The notes: generated from the letters alone by a model not told the origin. A stretch of 64,000 nt of DNA from Actinomyces ruminicola (GCF_900103885.1 NZ_FNIM01000011.1:31589-95588); one strand, 5' to 3'. Shown: positions 19,803 to 29,184, counted from the stretch's first letter. Translations and numbers: made by a program.

Positions 19803-20870
19803 GTGTCCGAACAGCCCATGACACGGCGCCAGCGTCGTGACGCGGAGCGCGCAGCCGAACGCGAACGGGCGGTCGCCGCACAGGCCGCCGACCTACCCCC
19901 CTCATATGGTCCCGCGCCGCGCGCGTCGGTCCCCGCCGCACCCGCTGCGGCCTCTGCTCCCCGGCGATCCCATGTTCCCCGGCAATCCCGCCCGGCCGAT
20001 CCGGCCGGCGGTAACGCCGCCCCTCAGGCCGCTCAGACCACCTACCCGCCCGCACCACGGCAGCGCAGCCGCAGCCGCGCGGGGACGGTCGGGCGCGCCG
20101 GAGTGCTCACGGTCCTCGCTCTAGTAACCGTCGTCGCCCCCCTCACCTCGAACCTCCCGACCGGCCCGCAGGCGGTCGCCGCCCTGGGAGCCGGCAGCGC
20201 GGACCCGACCGGCACCGGAACGACCGATCCCTCCTCCTCGATCGCGGCCGCAGTGCTCGGATCCGACGCCGACGTCGATACCGACTCCGAGCTGTCCAAC
20301 GTGCCCGACGCCGCCACCCTGGCCCGCATCCGCGAGGCCTACGAGAACGCGTCGACCACCTGCGCCGCACAGACCTCCGGCGCCTCCGGCGACACCGCCG
20401 CATTCAACTCCGCCCCCGAGCTGTTCTCCCCCATGATCGAGGGCACCTACACGGTCTCCTCCCCGTACGGCTACCGCCTGCACCCCACCCTGGGCTACAT
20501 GAAGCTTCACGCCGGTCAGGACTATTCCGCCTCTGCAGGCACGCCCATCTACGCGGCTGCGGCGGGCACCGTCGTGGCCGCCGGCATGGTGGACGGCACC
20601 GGCACCGTCACCATTGAGCACGAGGTCGACGGCGAGACCTGGTACACCAGCTACCTGCACATGTACGAGGACGGCATCTACGTCTCCGAGGGCGACCAGG
20701 TGGAGGCCGGCCAGCTCATCGCCGGCGTCGGCTCTACCGGATACTCCACCGGTCCGCACCTGCACTTCGAGGTGCGCACCGCCAATGACACCGCGGACTC
20801 CTCTACCGTCGACCCGGAGAAGTGGCTCAAGGAGCACGGCGCCGTCGAGCTGACCACCGACTGCGCCTGA
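19803..20870 (+). CDS. M23-family peptidoglycan endopeptidase (LytM domain)
   Basis: A 355-residue protein with a long, basic, Pro/Ala-rich cytoplasmic N-terminus (1-95), one hydrophobic segment (AGVLTVLALVTVVAPL, about 97-112) acting as signal-anchor, a 90-residue linker, and a C-terminal M23 domain. Zinc ligands are visible in HAGQDYSA (about 236-243) and HLHFEV (about 319-324), with YGYRLHPTLGYMKLH before them. It should cleave peptidoglycan cross-links outside the membrane. GTG start at 19803 follows GGAGG. Confidence 0.9.
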   Translation: MSEQPMTRRQRRDAERAAERERAVAAQAADLPPSYGPAPRASVPAAPAAASAPRRSHVPRQSRPADPAGGNAAPQAAQTTYPPAPRQRSRSRAGTVGRAGVLTVLALVTVVAPLTSNLPTGPQAVAALGAGSADPTGTGTTDPSSSIAAAVLGSDADVDTDSELSNVPDAATLARIREAYENASTTCAAQTSGASGDTAAFNSAPELFSPMIEGTYTVSSPYGYRLHPTLGYMKLHAGQDYSASAGTPIYAAAAGTVVAAGMVDGTGTVTIEHEVDGETWYTSYLHMYEDGIYVSEGDQVEAGQLIAGVGSTGYSTGPHLHFEVRTANDTADSSTVDPEKWLKEHGAVELTTDCA

Positions 20871-20919
20871 ACGCCCACACGAGTCGCGGCCGCCGAGACA
20901 AACCGACAGGAAGCCGACC

Positions 20920-21663
20920 ATGTCCCCCTCACGCCGTTGCGCCGTCGTCGCCCACCGGGGCGGGGGCGTCGAGGTCCCCGAGAACACGTGGAGCGCCGTC
21001 GAGCACGTGGCCGAACTCGGCCTGACCTGGATGGAGACCGATCTGCGGGCCACCGCCGACGGCGTCGTAGTCCTCTCCCACGACGCGGACCTGCTGCGCA
21101 CCGCGGGGGATCCGCGGCGCATCGGGGAGTTGGCCTGGGAGGAGCTGGCGCAGGTGGACGCGGGCGACGGGCGTTCCTTCGTGCGCCTGGACGAGGCGCT
21201 CGCCGCCCATCCGGGAATCAGCTTTAACATCGACCTGAAGGACTCCGCCGTCGTCCAGCCCGCGCTGCAGGCGGTGCGCGAGGCCGACGCCCTGGGGCGG
21301 GTGCGCTTCGCCTCCTTCTCGGCGCGCCGCCTGGCGGTGCTGCGGCGACAGGAGCCGCGGGCGACCACCTCGCTGGGGATAGGGGACGTCGCCGGGCTCA
21401 TGCTGCTCAGCGAGGCGGCCGTGCCGGTGCCGCACACCCGCTGGGCCTGGACCAGGGGGCGCGTCGACGCCGCCCAGGTGCCGGTCAGCTATCACCGCGT
21501 GCCCGTGGTGACGCGTCGCTTCATCGCCCGGGCGCACGCCGCCGGGCTGGAGGTGCACGTGTGGACCGTGGACGACCCCGAGCAGATGCGCTCCCTGGCC
21601 GCCCGCGGAGTCGACGCCGTCATCACCGACCGCCCCGCCCTGGCGCTGGACGTGCTCGGCTGA
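20920..21663 (+). CDS. Glycerophosphodiester phosphodiesterase
   Basis: A 247-residue GDPD-family protein, hydrolysing glycerophosphodiesters to glycerol 3-phosphate and an alcohol. Seen are AHRGGGVEVPENTWSA (catalytic His-Arg and Pro-Glu-Asn-Thr), METDLRATADGVVVLSHD (metal-binding E-x-D and second His), FNIDLKD, and VWTVDDPEQMRSLAARGVDAVITDRP at the C-terminus. No signal peptide, so probably cytoplasmic (UgpQ-like). It follows the M23 gene by 49 bp on the same strand. Confidence 0.93.
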   Translation: MSPSRRCAVVAHRGGGVEVPENTWSAVEHVAELGLTWMETDLRATADGVVVLSHDADLLRTAGDPRRIGELAWEELAQVDAGDGRSFVRLDEALAAHPGISFNIDLKDSAVVQPALQAVREADALGRVRFASFSARRLAVLRRQEPRATTSLGIGDVAGLMLLSEAAVPVPHTRWAWTRGRVDAAQVPVSYHRVPVVTRRFIARAHAAGLEVHVWTVDDPEQMRSLAARGVDAVITDRPALALDVLG

Positions 21664-21751
21664 GGCCCCCGGGGCGCGGCGGCGCTGAGCAAGGGGCATG
21701 AAGCGGCGCCAGAGCCGTGACAGCAGGGGAGTTGCGGGCGAGAATCGGGGC

Positions 21752-23422
21752 ATGACCACTCCCGCCCAGCACGTCGCCTCCACCCCGATCGCCGTTCCCA
21801 CGGAGGACGCCGGCCCCCGCGTGCAGACCGCCTGCGGGCCGGTGCGCGGTGTGTGGCGCGACATCGTCTCCGCCCCCGATCGTGTCGGCCCGGCCGCGCG
21901 CTACGAGCGCTCCGCCGCCTTCTACGGCATTCCCTATGCTGAGGCGCCGGTGGGGGAGCGGCGCTTCATGGCACCGGTGCGGCGCGGTTGCTGGACCGAG
22001 GAGCGCGCCGCCGTCGTCCCGGCTGCGACGCCGCAGCGCGGTTCGATCTTTCCGGACCCGGCCATCCCCGAGCCGAGCGTGCCGGGGGACGACTTCCTGA
22101 CTCTCAACGTCTTCACGCCCACGCCCGCGGATGAGGAGGCGCGCCTGCCGGTGCTGGTGTGGATTCACGGCGGCGGCTGGACCTCCGGCTCCCACAACTC
22201 GCCCTGGTATGACGGCGCCGCCTTCAACCGCGACGGCGTGGTCACCGTGTCGGTCGCCTACCGGCTCGGATTCGACGGCTACGGGTTCATCGCCGACTCC
22301 GACGCCCCGTACAACCGAGCTGTCCTGGACCAGGTCATGGCCCTGGAATGGGTGCGTGACAACATTGCCCGCTTCGGCGGGGATCCGGGCCGGGTGACGA
22401 TCGGAGGGCAGAGTGCCGGCGGTGGTAACTCCATGGTGCTGCTGTCCGTGCCCCGCGCCCGGGGACTGTTCCACGGCGTCATCTCCGAATCAGGTGCCGT
22501 TCCTGACGCGCCGGCCGCGCGCAACGCCGACAACGCCGCGCGCATGGCCGCCGCACTCGGGGTGGAGCCGAACCTGGCCGGTTACCGGTCTTGCAGCTAT
22601 GACGAGATCTTCACCGCGCAGAACGGCCTGAACGCCGTTGACGAGCATGCCGACGACGGCGGCGCCACCGCGGCCGGACCGGACCCGGTGGGAGCCGTGG
22701 CCGGGGTGCTGGCGGGAATCGGCGAGCCCGATACCGGTATTCCCTTCTGCCCGACCGTCGACGGCGAGATCATCACCGCGCCGATCCGCCAGGCCCTGCG
22801 CCGGGGGGACGGGGCGCGGGTGCCGGTCCTCGCCGGCTCGACCACGCACGACTTCGCCTTCTCCGGCATGGCCTACACCGAGGCGATGGCCGAGCGCGAC
22901 CCGCGCGAGGTGCTGATCGCCGGCGGCATGAGCGAGGCGATGGCCGACCGGCTGCTGGCCGCGCACCACGAGCACGCCGACGCCCCGCATATGGTGATCG
23001 GCAACCTCATCTCGGACGGCGTCTTCCACATCCCGCTCGCAGGGTGGTTCCTGGCGCGTGCCGAGCACGCCGAGGCGGCGGGCGCCGTCGACGGCCCGGC
23101 CGGCAGCTACGCCTACGAGTTCAGCCACTGCTGCGGACCGATGGGACTGGCGACCCACTGCATGGAGATCCCCTTCGCCTTCGACTGCCTGAACGAGCCC
23201 TACTGCGAGCACACGCTCGGCGCCGCGCCGCCGCAGGCGCTCGCGGACGCGATGCACTCGGCCTGGGTACGTTTTGTCGAGACCGGTGATCCCGGATGGG
23301 AGCCGTGGACGGGGCGGAGTATCGGCCGCCGTTTCGGCGACAACCGCTCCGGGCAGCTGGTCGTGGCCGCGGACCGCGTCATCTTCGACACCGACCGGGA
23401 TCTCGCGGCCGGGGCGTGCTGA
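21752..23422 (+). CDS. Type B carboxylesterase
   Basis: An alpha/beta hydrolase of 556 residues, family COesterase. Oxyanion hole WIHGGGWTSGSH near residue 140; nucleophile GQSAGG with Ser near 219; catalytic His in LATHCMEIPFAFD near 469, matching the family's H-G-x-E-x-P-F-x-F block with Cys for Gly. No signal peptide. ATG at 21752 is preferred over one 54 bp upstream because homologues begin near MTTP and the upstream part is unrelated; the ribosome site is weak. The substrate is unknown. Confidence 0.9.
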   Translation: MTTPAQHVASTPIAVPTEDAGPRVQTACGPVRGVWRDIVSAPDRVGPAARYERSAAFYGIPYAEAPVGERRFMAPVRRGCWTEERAAVVPAATPQRGSIFPDPAIPEPSVPGDDFLTLNVFTPTPADEEARLPVLVWIHGGGWTSGSHNSPWYDGAAFNRDGVVTVSVAYRLGFDGYGFIADSDAPYNRAVLDQVMALEWVRDNIARFGGDPGRVTIGGQSAGGGNSMVLLSVPRARGLFHGVISESGAVPDAPAARNADNAARMAAALGVEPNLAGYRSCSYDEIFTAQNGLNAVDEHADDGGATAAGPDPVGAVAGVLAGIGEPDTGIPFCPTVDGEIITAPIRQALRRGDGARVPVLAGSTTHDFAFSGMAYTEAMAERDPREVLIAGGMSEAMADRLLAAHHEHADAPHMVIGNLISDGVFHIPLAGWFLARAEHAEAAGAVDGPAGSYAYEFSHCCGPMGLATHCMEIPFAFDCLNEPYCEHTLGAAPPQALADAMHSAWVRFVETGDPGWEPWTGRSIGRRFGDNRSGQLVVAADRVIFDTDRDLAAGAC

Positions 23423-23581
23423 TCGCAGTGCAGTAGCGTGCGGGCAACGCGGAAGCCCCGCCCTGACGTGTGACAACCCGACCTGTTTTGTGCTTTTTTG
23501 GCTTGCCAGCCAGGCAAGCCGACGGGCACAATAGAGGGGAGCCACCCGGGCGCAACCGGATGGCTCCCCGATGTAAGCGGC
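23423..23581. other. Intergenic region with two hairpins between esterase and small peptide gene
   Basis: Two inverted repeats sit here. ggggagcca/tggctcccc at 23537-23569 lies just after the small peptide gene (minus strand) and is followed on that strand by a T-rich stretch, so it is a likely terminator for it. ggcttgcc/ggcaagcc at about 23500-23520 has its T run 5' on plus and A run 3' on minus, so it does not form a standard terminator in either direction. Confidence 0.6.
23537..23569 (-). terminator. Hairpin after the small peptide gene
   Basis: A 9-bp perfect stem ggggagcca/tggctcccc with a GC-rich loop starts 13 bp after the stop of the 47-residue gene; on the minus strand it is followed by tctattgtg. 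It supports the view that the small gene is a transcribed unit. Confidence 0.6.
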
Positions 23582-23725
23582 TCAGCTGAACCACTTGCTG
23601 AGGGCATCCACAAGGACACCAATGGCCCGGACCAGTTGAGCGAGTGATTCGAACATGTCGCTCAGCTTCCGGGCCATTCCCTTGCCCTTGCGGACTTTGG
23701 CATGTCGGCCCTTCGGCTTGGACAC
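23582..23725 (-). CDS. Unrecognised 47-residue cationic amphipathic peptide
   Basis: GTG at 23725 lies 7 bases after AAGGAGGTG (minus strand), one of the best ribosome sites in the window. The product starts with a strongly basic segment (SKPKGRHAKVRKGKGMARK: nine Lys/Arg and a His within 19 residues). It continues LSDMFESLAQLVRAIG and VLVDALSKWFS, which together form a likely amphipathic helix of about 28 residues. It ends in an aromatic Trp-Phe-Ser. There is no signal peptide. Shape and size resemble leaderless bacteriocins, phenol-soluble modulins or type I toxins, but I do not recognise the family. A terminator-like hairpin follows. In-frame ATGs at residues 17 and 24 (23677 and 23656) lack ribosome sites. 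Confidence 0.62.
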   Translation of the reverse strand: MSKPKGRHAKVRKGKGMARKLSDMFESLAQLVRAIGVLVDALSKWFS

Positions 23726-23955
23726 GGCCCCCACCTCCTTCCTGGCTCCTTACCTTCCCGGCCAAGGACATGGAATGTTCCGAGAGGAGGCGCCGAAGAA
23801 GGCGCGTCCAGCGTAGCAGCGGCCACCGACGCGCGACCGTGCCCCTGTTGGCGACGGTGCCTTGAGCTGTCAGGGACTCAGGGGCGCTGTGCACGGGTGC
23901 CCGATGATTGACGAAGCCCCCGCCGACTCGGGGTCGGTGGGGGCTTCGGGGCTGG
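23726..23955. other. Region between small peptide gene and tRNA-Arg
   Basis: Holds the likely promoter of the small peptide gene on minus and, at 23916-23948, the terminator hairpin of the tRNA gene. No coding sequence is supported. Confidence 0.5.
23916..23948. terminator. Terminator after tRNA-Arg
   Basis: A long stem, gaagcccccgccgac with its near-complement, closes on a short tcgg-type loop just beyond the 3' end of the tRNA on the minus strand. The T run is weak, as is usual at this G+C content. Confidence 0.7.
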
Positions 23956-24028
23956 TGCCCCGGACAGGATTCGAACCTGCGGCCTTCTGCTCCGGAGGCA
24001 GACGCTCTATCCACTGAGCTACCGGGGC
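23953..24028 (-). tRNA. tRNA-Arg (anticodon CCG)
   Basis: On the minus strand the sequence starts gccccggtagctcagtgg and folds as a full cloverleaf: acceptor gccccgg/ccggggc, anticodon stem tctgc/gcaga with the loop ctCCGga, and a T-arm with the ggttcgaatcc signature. The discriminator is A and the CCA end (23953-23955) is encoded. The anticodon CCG reads CGG arginine codons. Body length is 73 nt plus CCA. Confidence 0.97.
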
Positions 24029-24106
24029 CCGAGGCGCGACTGTACCAGCGTTCGGGTGCCGGACGGAAACCGGGAGGCTGTGGTGTTCGACGGCGTTGCT
24101 CGCGCC

Positions 24107-25468
24107 TCACCCGTTGCCGGTCAGTGTCAGCACCACCAGCGCCACGTTGAGCACGATGATCAGCACCGCCGCCGCGCGGGAGGTCCAGCGCAGGACCGCG
24201 CCGTCGCGCCACCGGCCCATGACCTGCTCAGAGCCGGTGGCCCGCATGAGCGGCACGATCGCCAGCGGGATCCCGAAGGACAGCACCACCTGGCTGAGCA
24301 CGAGCGCCCAGGTGGGCTCGGCCCCCACGGCGATGATGATCAGTGCCGGGATCAGCGTGACCGCACGGCGCGCCAGCAGGGGCACCCGCACGTGCAGGAG
24401 CCCCGCCATGATCTCGCTGCCCGCGTATGCCCCCACCGAGGTCGAGGCCAGTCCGGAGGCCAACAGCCCGACCGCGAACACCGCACCGACGGCGGGCCCC
24501 AGCGAGGCGGTGATGGCGGCGTGCGCGCCTTCGATGGTGTCGGTGCCGCCGACGCCGGACAGCGCCGAGGCGGCCAGCAGCAGTAGGGCGATGTTGACGG
24601 CGCCAGCCAGCGCCAGCGCCCAGATCACATCCACGCGGGTGGCGCGAATGAGCCGGCCGGTGCGCTCCTGCCCGGAGGGGACGGCGTCGGCGTCTGGAAT
24701 CGGCGCGGTGCCAGCGGCCTGACGGGCGGCGTGCCCCTCGCCGATCTCCTCGTGGTGGTCGCGCACCAGTGATGAGTGCAGGTAGATGGCGTGTGGCATG
24801 ACGGTGGCGCCGAGCATTGAGGCGGCCACCAGCAGGCTGCCCGAGCCCTGCAGGCGGGGGATGAGGCCGGCGAAGGTCTCGCCCCAGTCCGGTGGGGAGA
24901 TGAACAGCCCGCCCACGAAGCCGATCGTCACCACCACCAGGAGCGCGACCACGGCCCCCTCGAAGGTGCGCTGGCTACGGCGCTCCTGCAGGGCCAGCAG
25001 CAGCATGGAGACGGCGCCGATGATCACGCCGCCGGTCAGCAGCGGGATGTTGAACAGCAGGTGCAGGGCGACGGCACCGCCGATGACTTCGGCCAGGTCG
25101 GTGGCGGCAGCGACCAGCTCAGCCTGCGCCCAGTAGGCCAGGCGGGGGCCGCGGCCGAGCCGATCGCCCAGCACCTGCGGCAGTGAGCGGCCGGTGACGA
25201 TACCGAGCTTGGCGCTCTGGTACTGGATCAGCACCGCCATGGCGTTCGCCAGTACCAGCACCCACACCAGCGTGTAGCCGTAGCGGGCGCCAGCGGTGAT
25301 GTTCGCGGCCACATTGCCCGGGTCCACGTAGGCGACCGCGGCCACGAAGGCGGGTCCGAGCAGCGCCAGCAGCCGGTGCCGGGGCGGGCGCGGCCGTGGC
25401 GTGTGCTTGCGCACGATTGCCTCTACGGCGGCGTCCGCGCCAGCGGCGGAGTCGATGGGATCGGGCAC
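24107..25468 (-). CDS. mntH: NRAMP-family Mn2+/divalent metal transporter MntH
   Basis: Proton-coupled divalent-metal importer of 453 residues with about 11 membrane segments. The metal site is read in TM1 as DPGN (near 50) and in TM6 as [16 protein letters not shown] (near 230). The starts of TM5 and TM8 look normal. GTG at 25468 is chosen because AGGAGG lies 6 bases upstream; a GTG 15 bp earlier would place that site inside the gene. A perfect 18-bp palindrome 18 bp upstream is probably the binding site of a manganese regulator. Confidence 0.92.
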   Translation of the reverse strand: MPDPIDSAAGADAAVEAIVRKHTPRPRPPRHRLLALLGPAFVAAVAYVDPGNVAANITAGARYGYTLVWVLVLANAMAVLIQYQSAKLGIVTGRSLPQVLGDRLGRGPRLAYWAQAELVAAATDLAEVIGGAVALHLLFNIPLLTGGVIIGAVSMLLLALQERRSQRTFEGAVVALLVVVTIGFVGGLFISPPDWGETFAGLIPRLQGSGSLLVAASMLGATVMPHAIYLHSSLVRDHHEEIGEGHAARQAAGTAPIPDADAVPSGQERTGRLIRATRVDVIWALALAGAVNIALLLLAASALSGVGGTDTIEGAHAAITASLGPAVGAVFAVGLLASGLASTSVGAYAGSEIMAGLLHVRVPLLARRAVTLIPALIIIAVGAEPTWALVLSQVVLSFGIPLAIVPLMRATGSEQVMGRWRDGAVLRWTSRAAAVLIIVLNVALVVLTLTGNG

Positions 25469-25486
25469 GGTCGGCCTCCTCACATG

Positions 25487-25504
25487 GTTTCGGGTACCCG
25501 AAAC
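25487..25504. promoter_or_regulatory. Palindromic operator upstream of mntH (MntR/DtxR-type candidate)
   Basis: gtttcgggtacccgaaac is a perfect 18-bp palindrome located 18 bp before the mntH start. Manganese-responsive DtxR-family regulators bind such sites at mntH promoters; the family of the regulator here is inferred, since its gene is not in the window. Confidence 0.65.
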
Positions 25505-25555
25505 TCTACTCCTTTGTGGGGGAATGTGCGTGCAGGCGGCGTGGCAGAGCCGTAT

Positions 25556-25591
25556 CTACCGATCTCGGTACGTGACTTCTACCGATCTCGG
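25556..25591. repeat. 23-bp tandem repeat, cluster C (about 1.5 copies)
   Basis: One full unit (ctaccgatctcggtacgtga plus ctt at 25556-25578) and a 13-base partial unit (25579-25591). It differs from cluster B by one base (gta for gca). It stands in the mntH-argS divergent gap, 56 bp before argS. Confidence 0.88.
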
Positions 25592-25646
25592 CGTGGGAAT
25601 CGGGATGGTTTCGGCGGGTCGGGGCGGTGCCGGTACGCTGGCGCGC

Positions 25647-27323
25647 GTGACCCCAGAAGAGCTCGCCGAAGCGATCCGCAACGTCCTCCTCGCCGCCGCC
25701 AGTGACGGCAGCCTCGCCCTGCCGGTGGAGGAGGTGCCGCTGCCCAAGGTCGAGCGCCCCCGCTCCCGCGAGCACGGCGACTGGGCCACCAACGTCGCCA
25801 TGCAGCTGGCCAAGAAGGCCGGCACCAACCCGCGCGCCCTGGCCGAGTTGCTGGCCGAGCGCGTGGGCGCCCTGGACGGCGTCGCCTCCGCGGAGGTCGC
25901 CGGCCCCGGCTTCCTCAACATCCGCCTGGACGCTGCCAGCGCCGGCGAGCTCGCCCGCACCATCCTCAACGCGGGCACCGCCTACGGCACCAACGACTCC
26001 CTGGCCGGCCAGCACATCAACCTCGAGTACGTCTCCGCCAACCCCACCGGCCCAGTACACCTGGGCGGGGCCCGCTGGGCCGCCGTCGGCGACTCCCTGG
26101 CCCGCATCATGGCCGCCTGCGGCGCCGAGGTCACCCGCGAGTACTACTTCAACGACCACGGCACCCAGATCGACCGCTTCGCCCGCTCCCTGCTCGCCGC
26201 CGCCCGCGGCCAGGAGACCCCCGAGGACGGCTACGGCGGCTCCTACATCGGGGAGATCACCGCGCGCGTGACCGCGGACGAGGTCGCCGCCGGCCGCCCC
26301 GACCCCGCCGGCCTGCCCGACGCCGAGGCCACCGAGGTCTTCCGCGCCCGCGGCGTCGACCTCATGTTCGCCGCGGTCAAGGCCGAGCTGCACGACTTCC
26401 GCACCGACTTCGACGTCTTCTTCCACGAGGACTCCCTGCACACCTCCGGCGCCGTCGAGCGCGCCATCGATCGCCTGCGCGAGCGCGGCGTCATCTTCGA
26501 GGCCGACGGCGCCACCTGGCTGCGCACCACCGACTTCGGTGATGACAAGGACCGCGTCCTGATCAAGTCCGACGGCGACCCCGCCTACTTCGCCGCCGAC
26601 GTCGCCTACTACCTGGACAAGCGCGCCCGCGGCGCCGACTGCGCCATCTACCTGCTCGGTGCCGACCACCACGGCTACATCGGCCGCATGATGGCCATGT
26701 GCGCCGCCTACGGCGACAAGCCCGGCGTCAACATGCAGATCATCATCGGCCAGCTGGTCAACCTGGTGCGCGACGGGCAGCCGGTGCGCATGTCCAAGCG
26801 CGCCGGCACCGTGGTCACCCTGGAGGACCTGGTCGACGCCGTCGGCGTGGACGCGGCCCGCTACGCCCTGGCCCGCTCCTCCATGGACTCCATGATCGAC
26901 ATCGACCTGAACCTGCTGGCCTCCACCTCCAACGACAACCCCGTCTACTACGTCCAGTACGCCCACGCCCGCATCCGCTCCGTGGCCCGCAACGCCATCG
27001 AGCGGGGCGTGACCCGTGAGGCCGGCTTCGACCCCGCCCAGCTGGACACCCCCCACGACTCCCAGCTGCTGGGCGTGCTCGCCCAGTACCCGGCCATCGT
27101 CGCCCAGGCCGCCTCCCTGCGCGAGCAGCACCGCGTGGCCCGCTACCTGGAGACGCTGGCCGCCGCCTACCACACCTGGTACGGCGCCACCCGCGTCACC
27201 CCACGCGGCGACGACCCGGTCGACGCCGGTCACGTCGCCCGTCTGTGGGTCAACGACGCCGTCGGGCAGGTCATCGCCAACGGGCTGGGCCTGCTGGGCG
27301 TGAGCGCTCCGGAGCGCATGTGA
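25647..27323 (+). CDS. argS: Arginyl-tRNA synthetase
   Basis: Class I aminoacyl-tRNA synthetase, 558 residues. N-terminal additional domain; HIGH-type signature in [14 protein letters not shown] near residue 133; KMSKS-type signature [15 protein letters not shown] near 382; C-terminal anticodon-binding DALR domain. GTG at 25647 has no Shine-Dalgarno; TACGCT about 7-12 bases before it looks like a -10 box, so the mRNA is probably leaderless. Overlaps lysA by TGATG. Confidence 0.96.
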   Translation: MTPEELAEAIRNVLLAAASDGSLALPVEEVPLPKVERPRSREHGDWATNVAMQLAKKAGTNPRALAELLAERVGALDGVASAEVAGPGFLNIRLDAASAGELARTILNAGTAYGTNDSLAGQHINLEYVSANPTGPVHLGGARWAAVGDSLARIMAACGAEVTREYYFNDHGTQIDRFARSLLAAARGQETPEDGYGGSYIGEITARVTADEVAAGRPDPAGLPDAEATEVFRARGVDLMFAAVKAELHDFRTDFDVFFHEDSLHTSGAVERAIDRLRERGVIFEADGATWLRTTDFGDDKDRVLIKSDGDPAYFAADVAYYLDKRARGADCAIYLLGADHHGYIGRMMAMCAAYGDKPGVNMQIIIGQLVNLVRDGQPVRMSKRAGTVVTLEDLVDAVGVDAARYALARSSMDSMIDIDLNLLASTSNDNPVYYVQYAHARIRSVARNAIERGVTREAGFDPAQLDTPHDSQLLGVLAQYPAIVAQAASLREQHRVARYLETLAAAYHTWYGATRVTPRGDDPVDAGHVARLWVNDAVGQVIANGLGLLGVSAPERM

Positions 27324-28783
27324 TGAGCGCCGTACCCGCAGGCGAGGCCCCCCTCGGCGCCCTGGTAGCCCCCGAACCCGAAGCCCGCCCCGACCTGTGG
27401 CCCTCGACCGCCAGGCGCGGCGCCGACGGCGCCCTGGAGATCGGCGGGCGCAGCGTGGGGGAGATCCTCGCCGACGCCCCCACCCCCGTGTTCGTCCTGG
27501 ACGAGGCCGACCTGCGCGGCCGCGCCGCCACCTGGGCCGCCGCCATGGCCGAGGAGTTCTGGCCGGGCTACGACATGAACGGCGGTGAGGCCTACTACGC
27601 CGGCAAGGCCTTCCTGACCACGCGGGTGGCCCGGACCGTGCTGTCCGAGGGGCTGGGCATCGACACCGCCTCCGCCGGAGAGCTGGCCGTGGGCGTGGCC
27701 GCGCTGGCCGCCGTTGACGGCGAGGCCGCCACCGCCCACGCCACCCGGCTGGGCCTGCACGGCAACGGCAAGACCCGCGCCGAGATCCGCACCGCGCTGG
27801 CTCACCGGGTCGGCCACCTGGTCCTGGACTCGGCCGAGGAGATCGACCTGGCCGCCGCCGCCGTGCGCGAACTGCGCGAGTCCGGCACCTTCGGGCCCGA
27901 GGAGACCGGGTCGGTCATGCTGCGCCTGACCACCGGCATCCACGCCGGCGGGCACGAGTTCATCTCCACCGCCCACGAGGACCAGAAGTTCGGCATCTCC
28001 GTGGCCACCGGCGCCGCCCTCGACGCGGCCCGCGCCGTCGTGACCGCCCCTGAGCTGACCCTGCACGGGCTGCACTCCCACATCGGCTCCCAGATCTTCG
28101 ACCTGGCCGGATTCCGGGAGGCCGTCGGCGTCGTGCTGAGGCTGCGCCACCAGATCGCCGAGGCGACCGGCGTGCTGTGCCAGGAGGTGGACCTGGGCGG
28201 CGGTTACGGCATCGCCTACACCGGCGCCGACCCCGTCGCCCCGTCGCCTGCCGAGGTCGCCCGCGCCCTGGCGGAGGCGGTCCGCTCCCTGTGCGCCGAG
28301 CTGGGCGACGCCGTCCCGCACGTATCGGTCGAGCCCGGCCGCTCCATCGCCGGCCCGGCCATGGTCACCCTGTACACCGTGACCGGGCTCAAGCGCGTGG
28401 AGCTGGGGGAGGGGGCCGCCCGCCTGTACGTGAGCGTCGACGGCGGCATGAGCGACAACATCCGCCCCGCCCTGTACGACGCCGCCTACACCGCCCTGGT
28501 CGCCAACCGGCGCCCCGACCCGGCGTCCGGGCTGGTGCGTGCGCGCGTGGTCGGCAAGCACTGCGAGAGCGGTGACGTGGTGGTGCGCGACGTGGACCTG
28601 CCCGCCGACCTCGCCGTCGGCGACGTGCTGGCGGTCCCGGCCACCGGCGCCTACGGACGCTCCATGGCGAGCAACTACAACCTGTTCACCCGGCCCGGCG
28701 TCGCCTGGGTCGAAGCGGGTCGGCAGGGGTGGGTGCTGCGCCCGGAGACCATCGCGGACCTGCTGGCCCTGGAGGGGGACTAG
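27323..28783 (+). CDS. lysA: Diaminopimelate decarboxylase
   Basis: PLP enzyme (fold type III) making L-lysine from meso-diaminopimelate; 486 residues. PLP-Lys in EAYYAGKAFLTT near residue 92; HSHIGSQIF near 250; DLGGGYGIAY glycine-rich phosphate loop near 292; EPGRSI near 335; dimer active-site residues in VGKHCESGDVV near 410, and ATGAYGRSMASNYN. ArgS-LysA-Hom-ThrB order is standard for Actinobacteria, here interrupted by a toxin-antitoxin pair and a repeat cluster. Stop codon shares CTAG with the PIN gene stop. Confidence 0.96.
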   Translation: MSAVPAGEAPLGALVAPEPEARPDLWPSTARRGADGALEIGGRSVGEILADAPTPVFVLDEADLRGRAATWAAAMAEEFWPGYDMNGGEAYYAGKAFLTTRVARTVLSEGLGIDTASAGELAVGVAALAAVDGEAATAHATRLGLHGNGKTRAEIRTALAHRVGHLVLDSAEEIDLAAAAVRELRESGTFGPEETGSVMLRLTTGIHAGGHEFISTAHEDQKFGISVATGAALDAARAVVTAPELTLHGLHSHIGSQIFDLAGFREAVGVVLRLRHQIAEATGVLCQEVDLGGGYGIAYTGADPVAPSPAEVARALAEAVRSLCAELGDAVPHVSVEPGRSIAGPAMVTLYTVTGLKRVELGEGAARLYVSVDGGMSDNIRPALYDAAYTALVANRRPDPASGLVRARVVGKHCESGDVVVRDVDLPADLAVGDVLAVPATGAYGRSMASNYNLFTRPGVAWVEAGRQGWVLRPETIADLLALEGD

Positions 28784-29184
28784 GCAGACGGTTCTGCCGG
28801 GTCGAGTGCCCTCAGCCCCTGTGCGCGGGCGGCGGCGGCCAGGCGCGCGTCATGGGTGAGGACCGTGACCGGCTCGCGCGGGTCATCCAGTATGACGGCG
28901 GTTGCCAGGTGAATCGCATCCAGCGACTTGAGCTCGCCCACGAATGAACAGGCGCGCTCAACGATGTCGTTGTTTATCCCGACAAGGCTCACATCACTGA
29001 GCGCCTGTGCCGCCGCTTCCTCGGTGATCCTGGTGCGGTGAGCGAGTCTCGCGGTCTCGATTTTGAGCAGAACCGAGGATATGAGCCTGTCCCTGTGGAT
29101 CGCTGCATCCAGTATGGCCTGTGCAGAGTCCGCGCCTTCTTGGTCAAGGAGAACGAGGCCGATTGCGGAAGTGTCGATGTACAT
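28780..29184 (-). CDS. PIN-domain toxin (VapC-like)
   Basis: RNase-type toxin of 134 residues. The PIN core is visible: YIDTSAIGLVLL at the start (first acidic Asp), IETARLAHR (Glu) near 45, LKSLDAIHLATAVIL (Asp) near 89, and VTVLTHDARLAAAARAQGL (Asp) near 112, giving the four-acid site. ATG at 29184 overlaps the antitoxin stop as TGATG, with GGAGGA about 10 bases before; GTG codons at 29187 and 29190 are alternative starts. It converges on lysA, sharing its stop codons. Confidence 0.88.
   Translation of the reverse strand: MYIDTSAIGLVLLDQEGADSAQAILDAAIHRDRLISSVLLKIETARLAHRTRITEEAAAQALSDVSLVGINNDIVERACSFVGELKSLDAIHLATAVILDDPREPVTVLTHDARLAAAARAQGLRALDPAEPSA

Noticed and set aside
23495..23525. 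Intrinsic terminator at ggcttgcc/ggcaagcc.
   Set aside because: The T run precedes the stem on plus and appears as an A run after it on minus, so it is the wrong orientation for either strand.
25506..27233. A 575-residue open frame on minus opposite argS.
   Set aside because: Low-complexity Gly/Val/Ala product with no motif; it mirrors the argS codon pattern.
27230..28561. A 443-residue minus-strand frame opposite lysA.
   Set aside because: Shadow of the lysA frame at high G+C; lysA itself has all PLP motifs.
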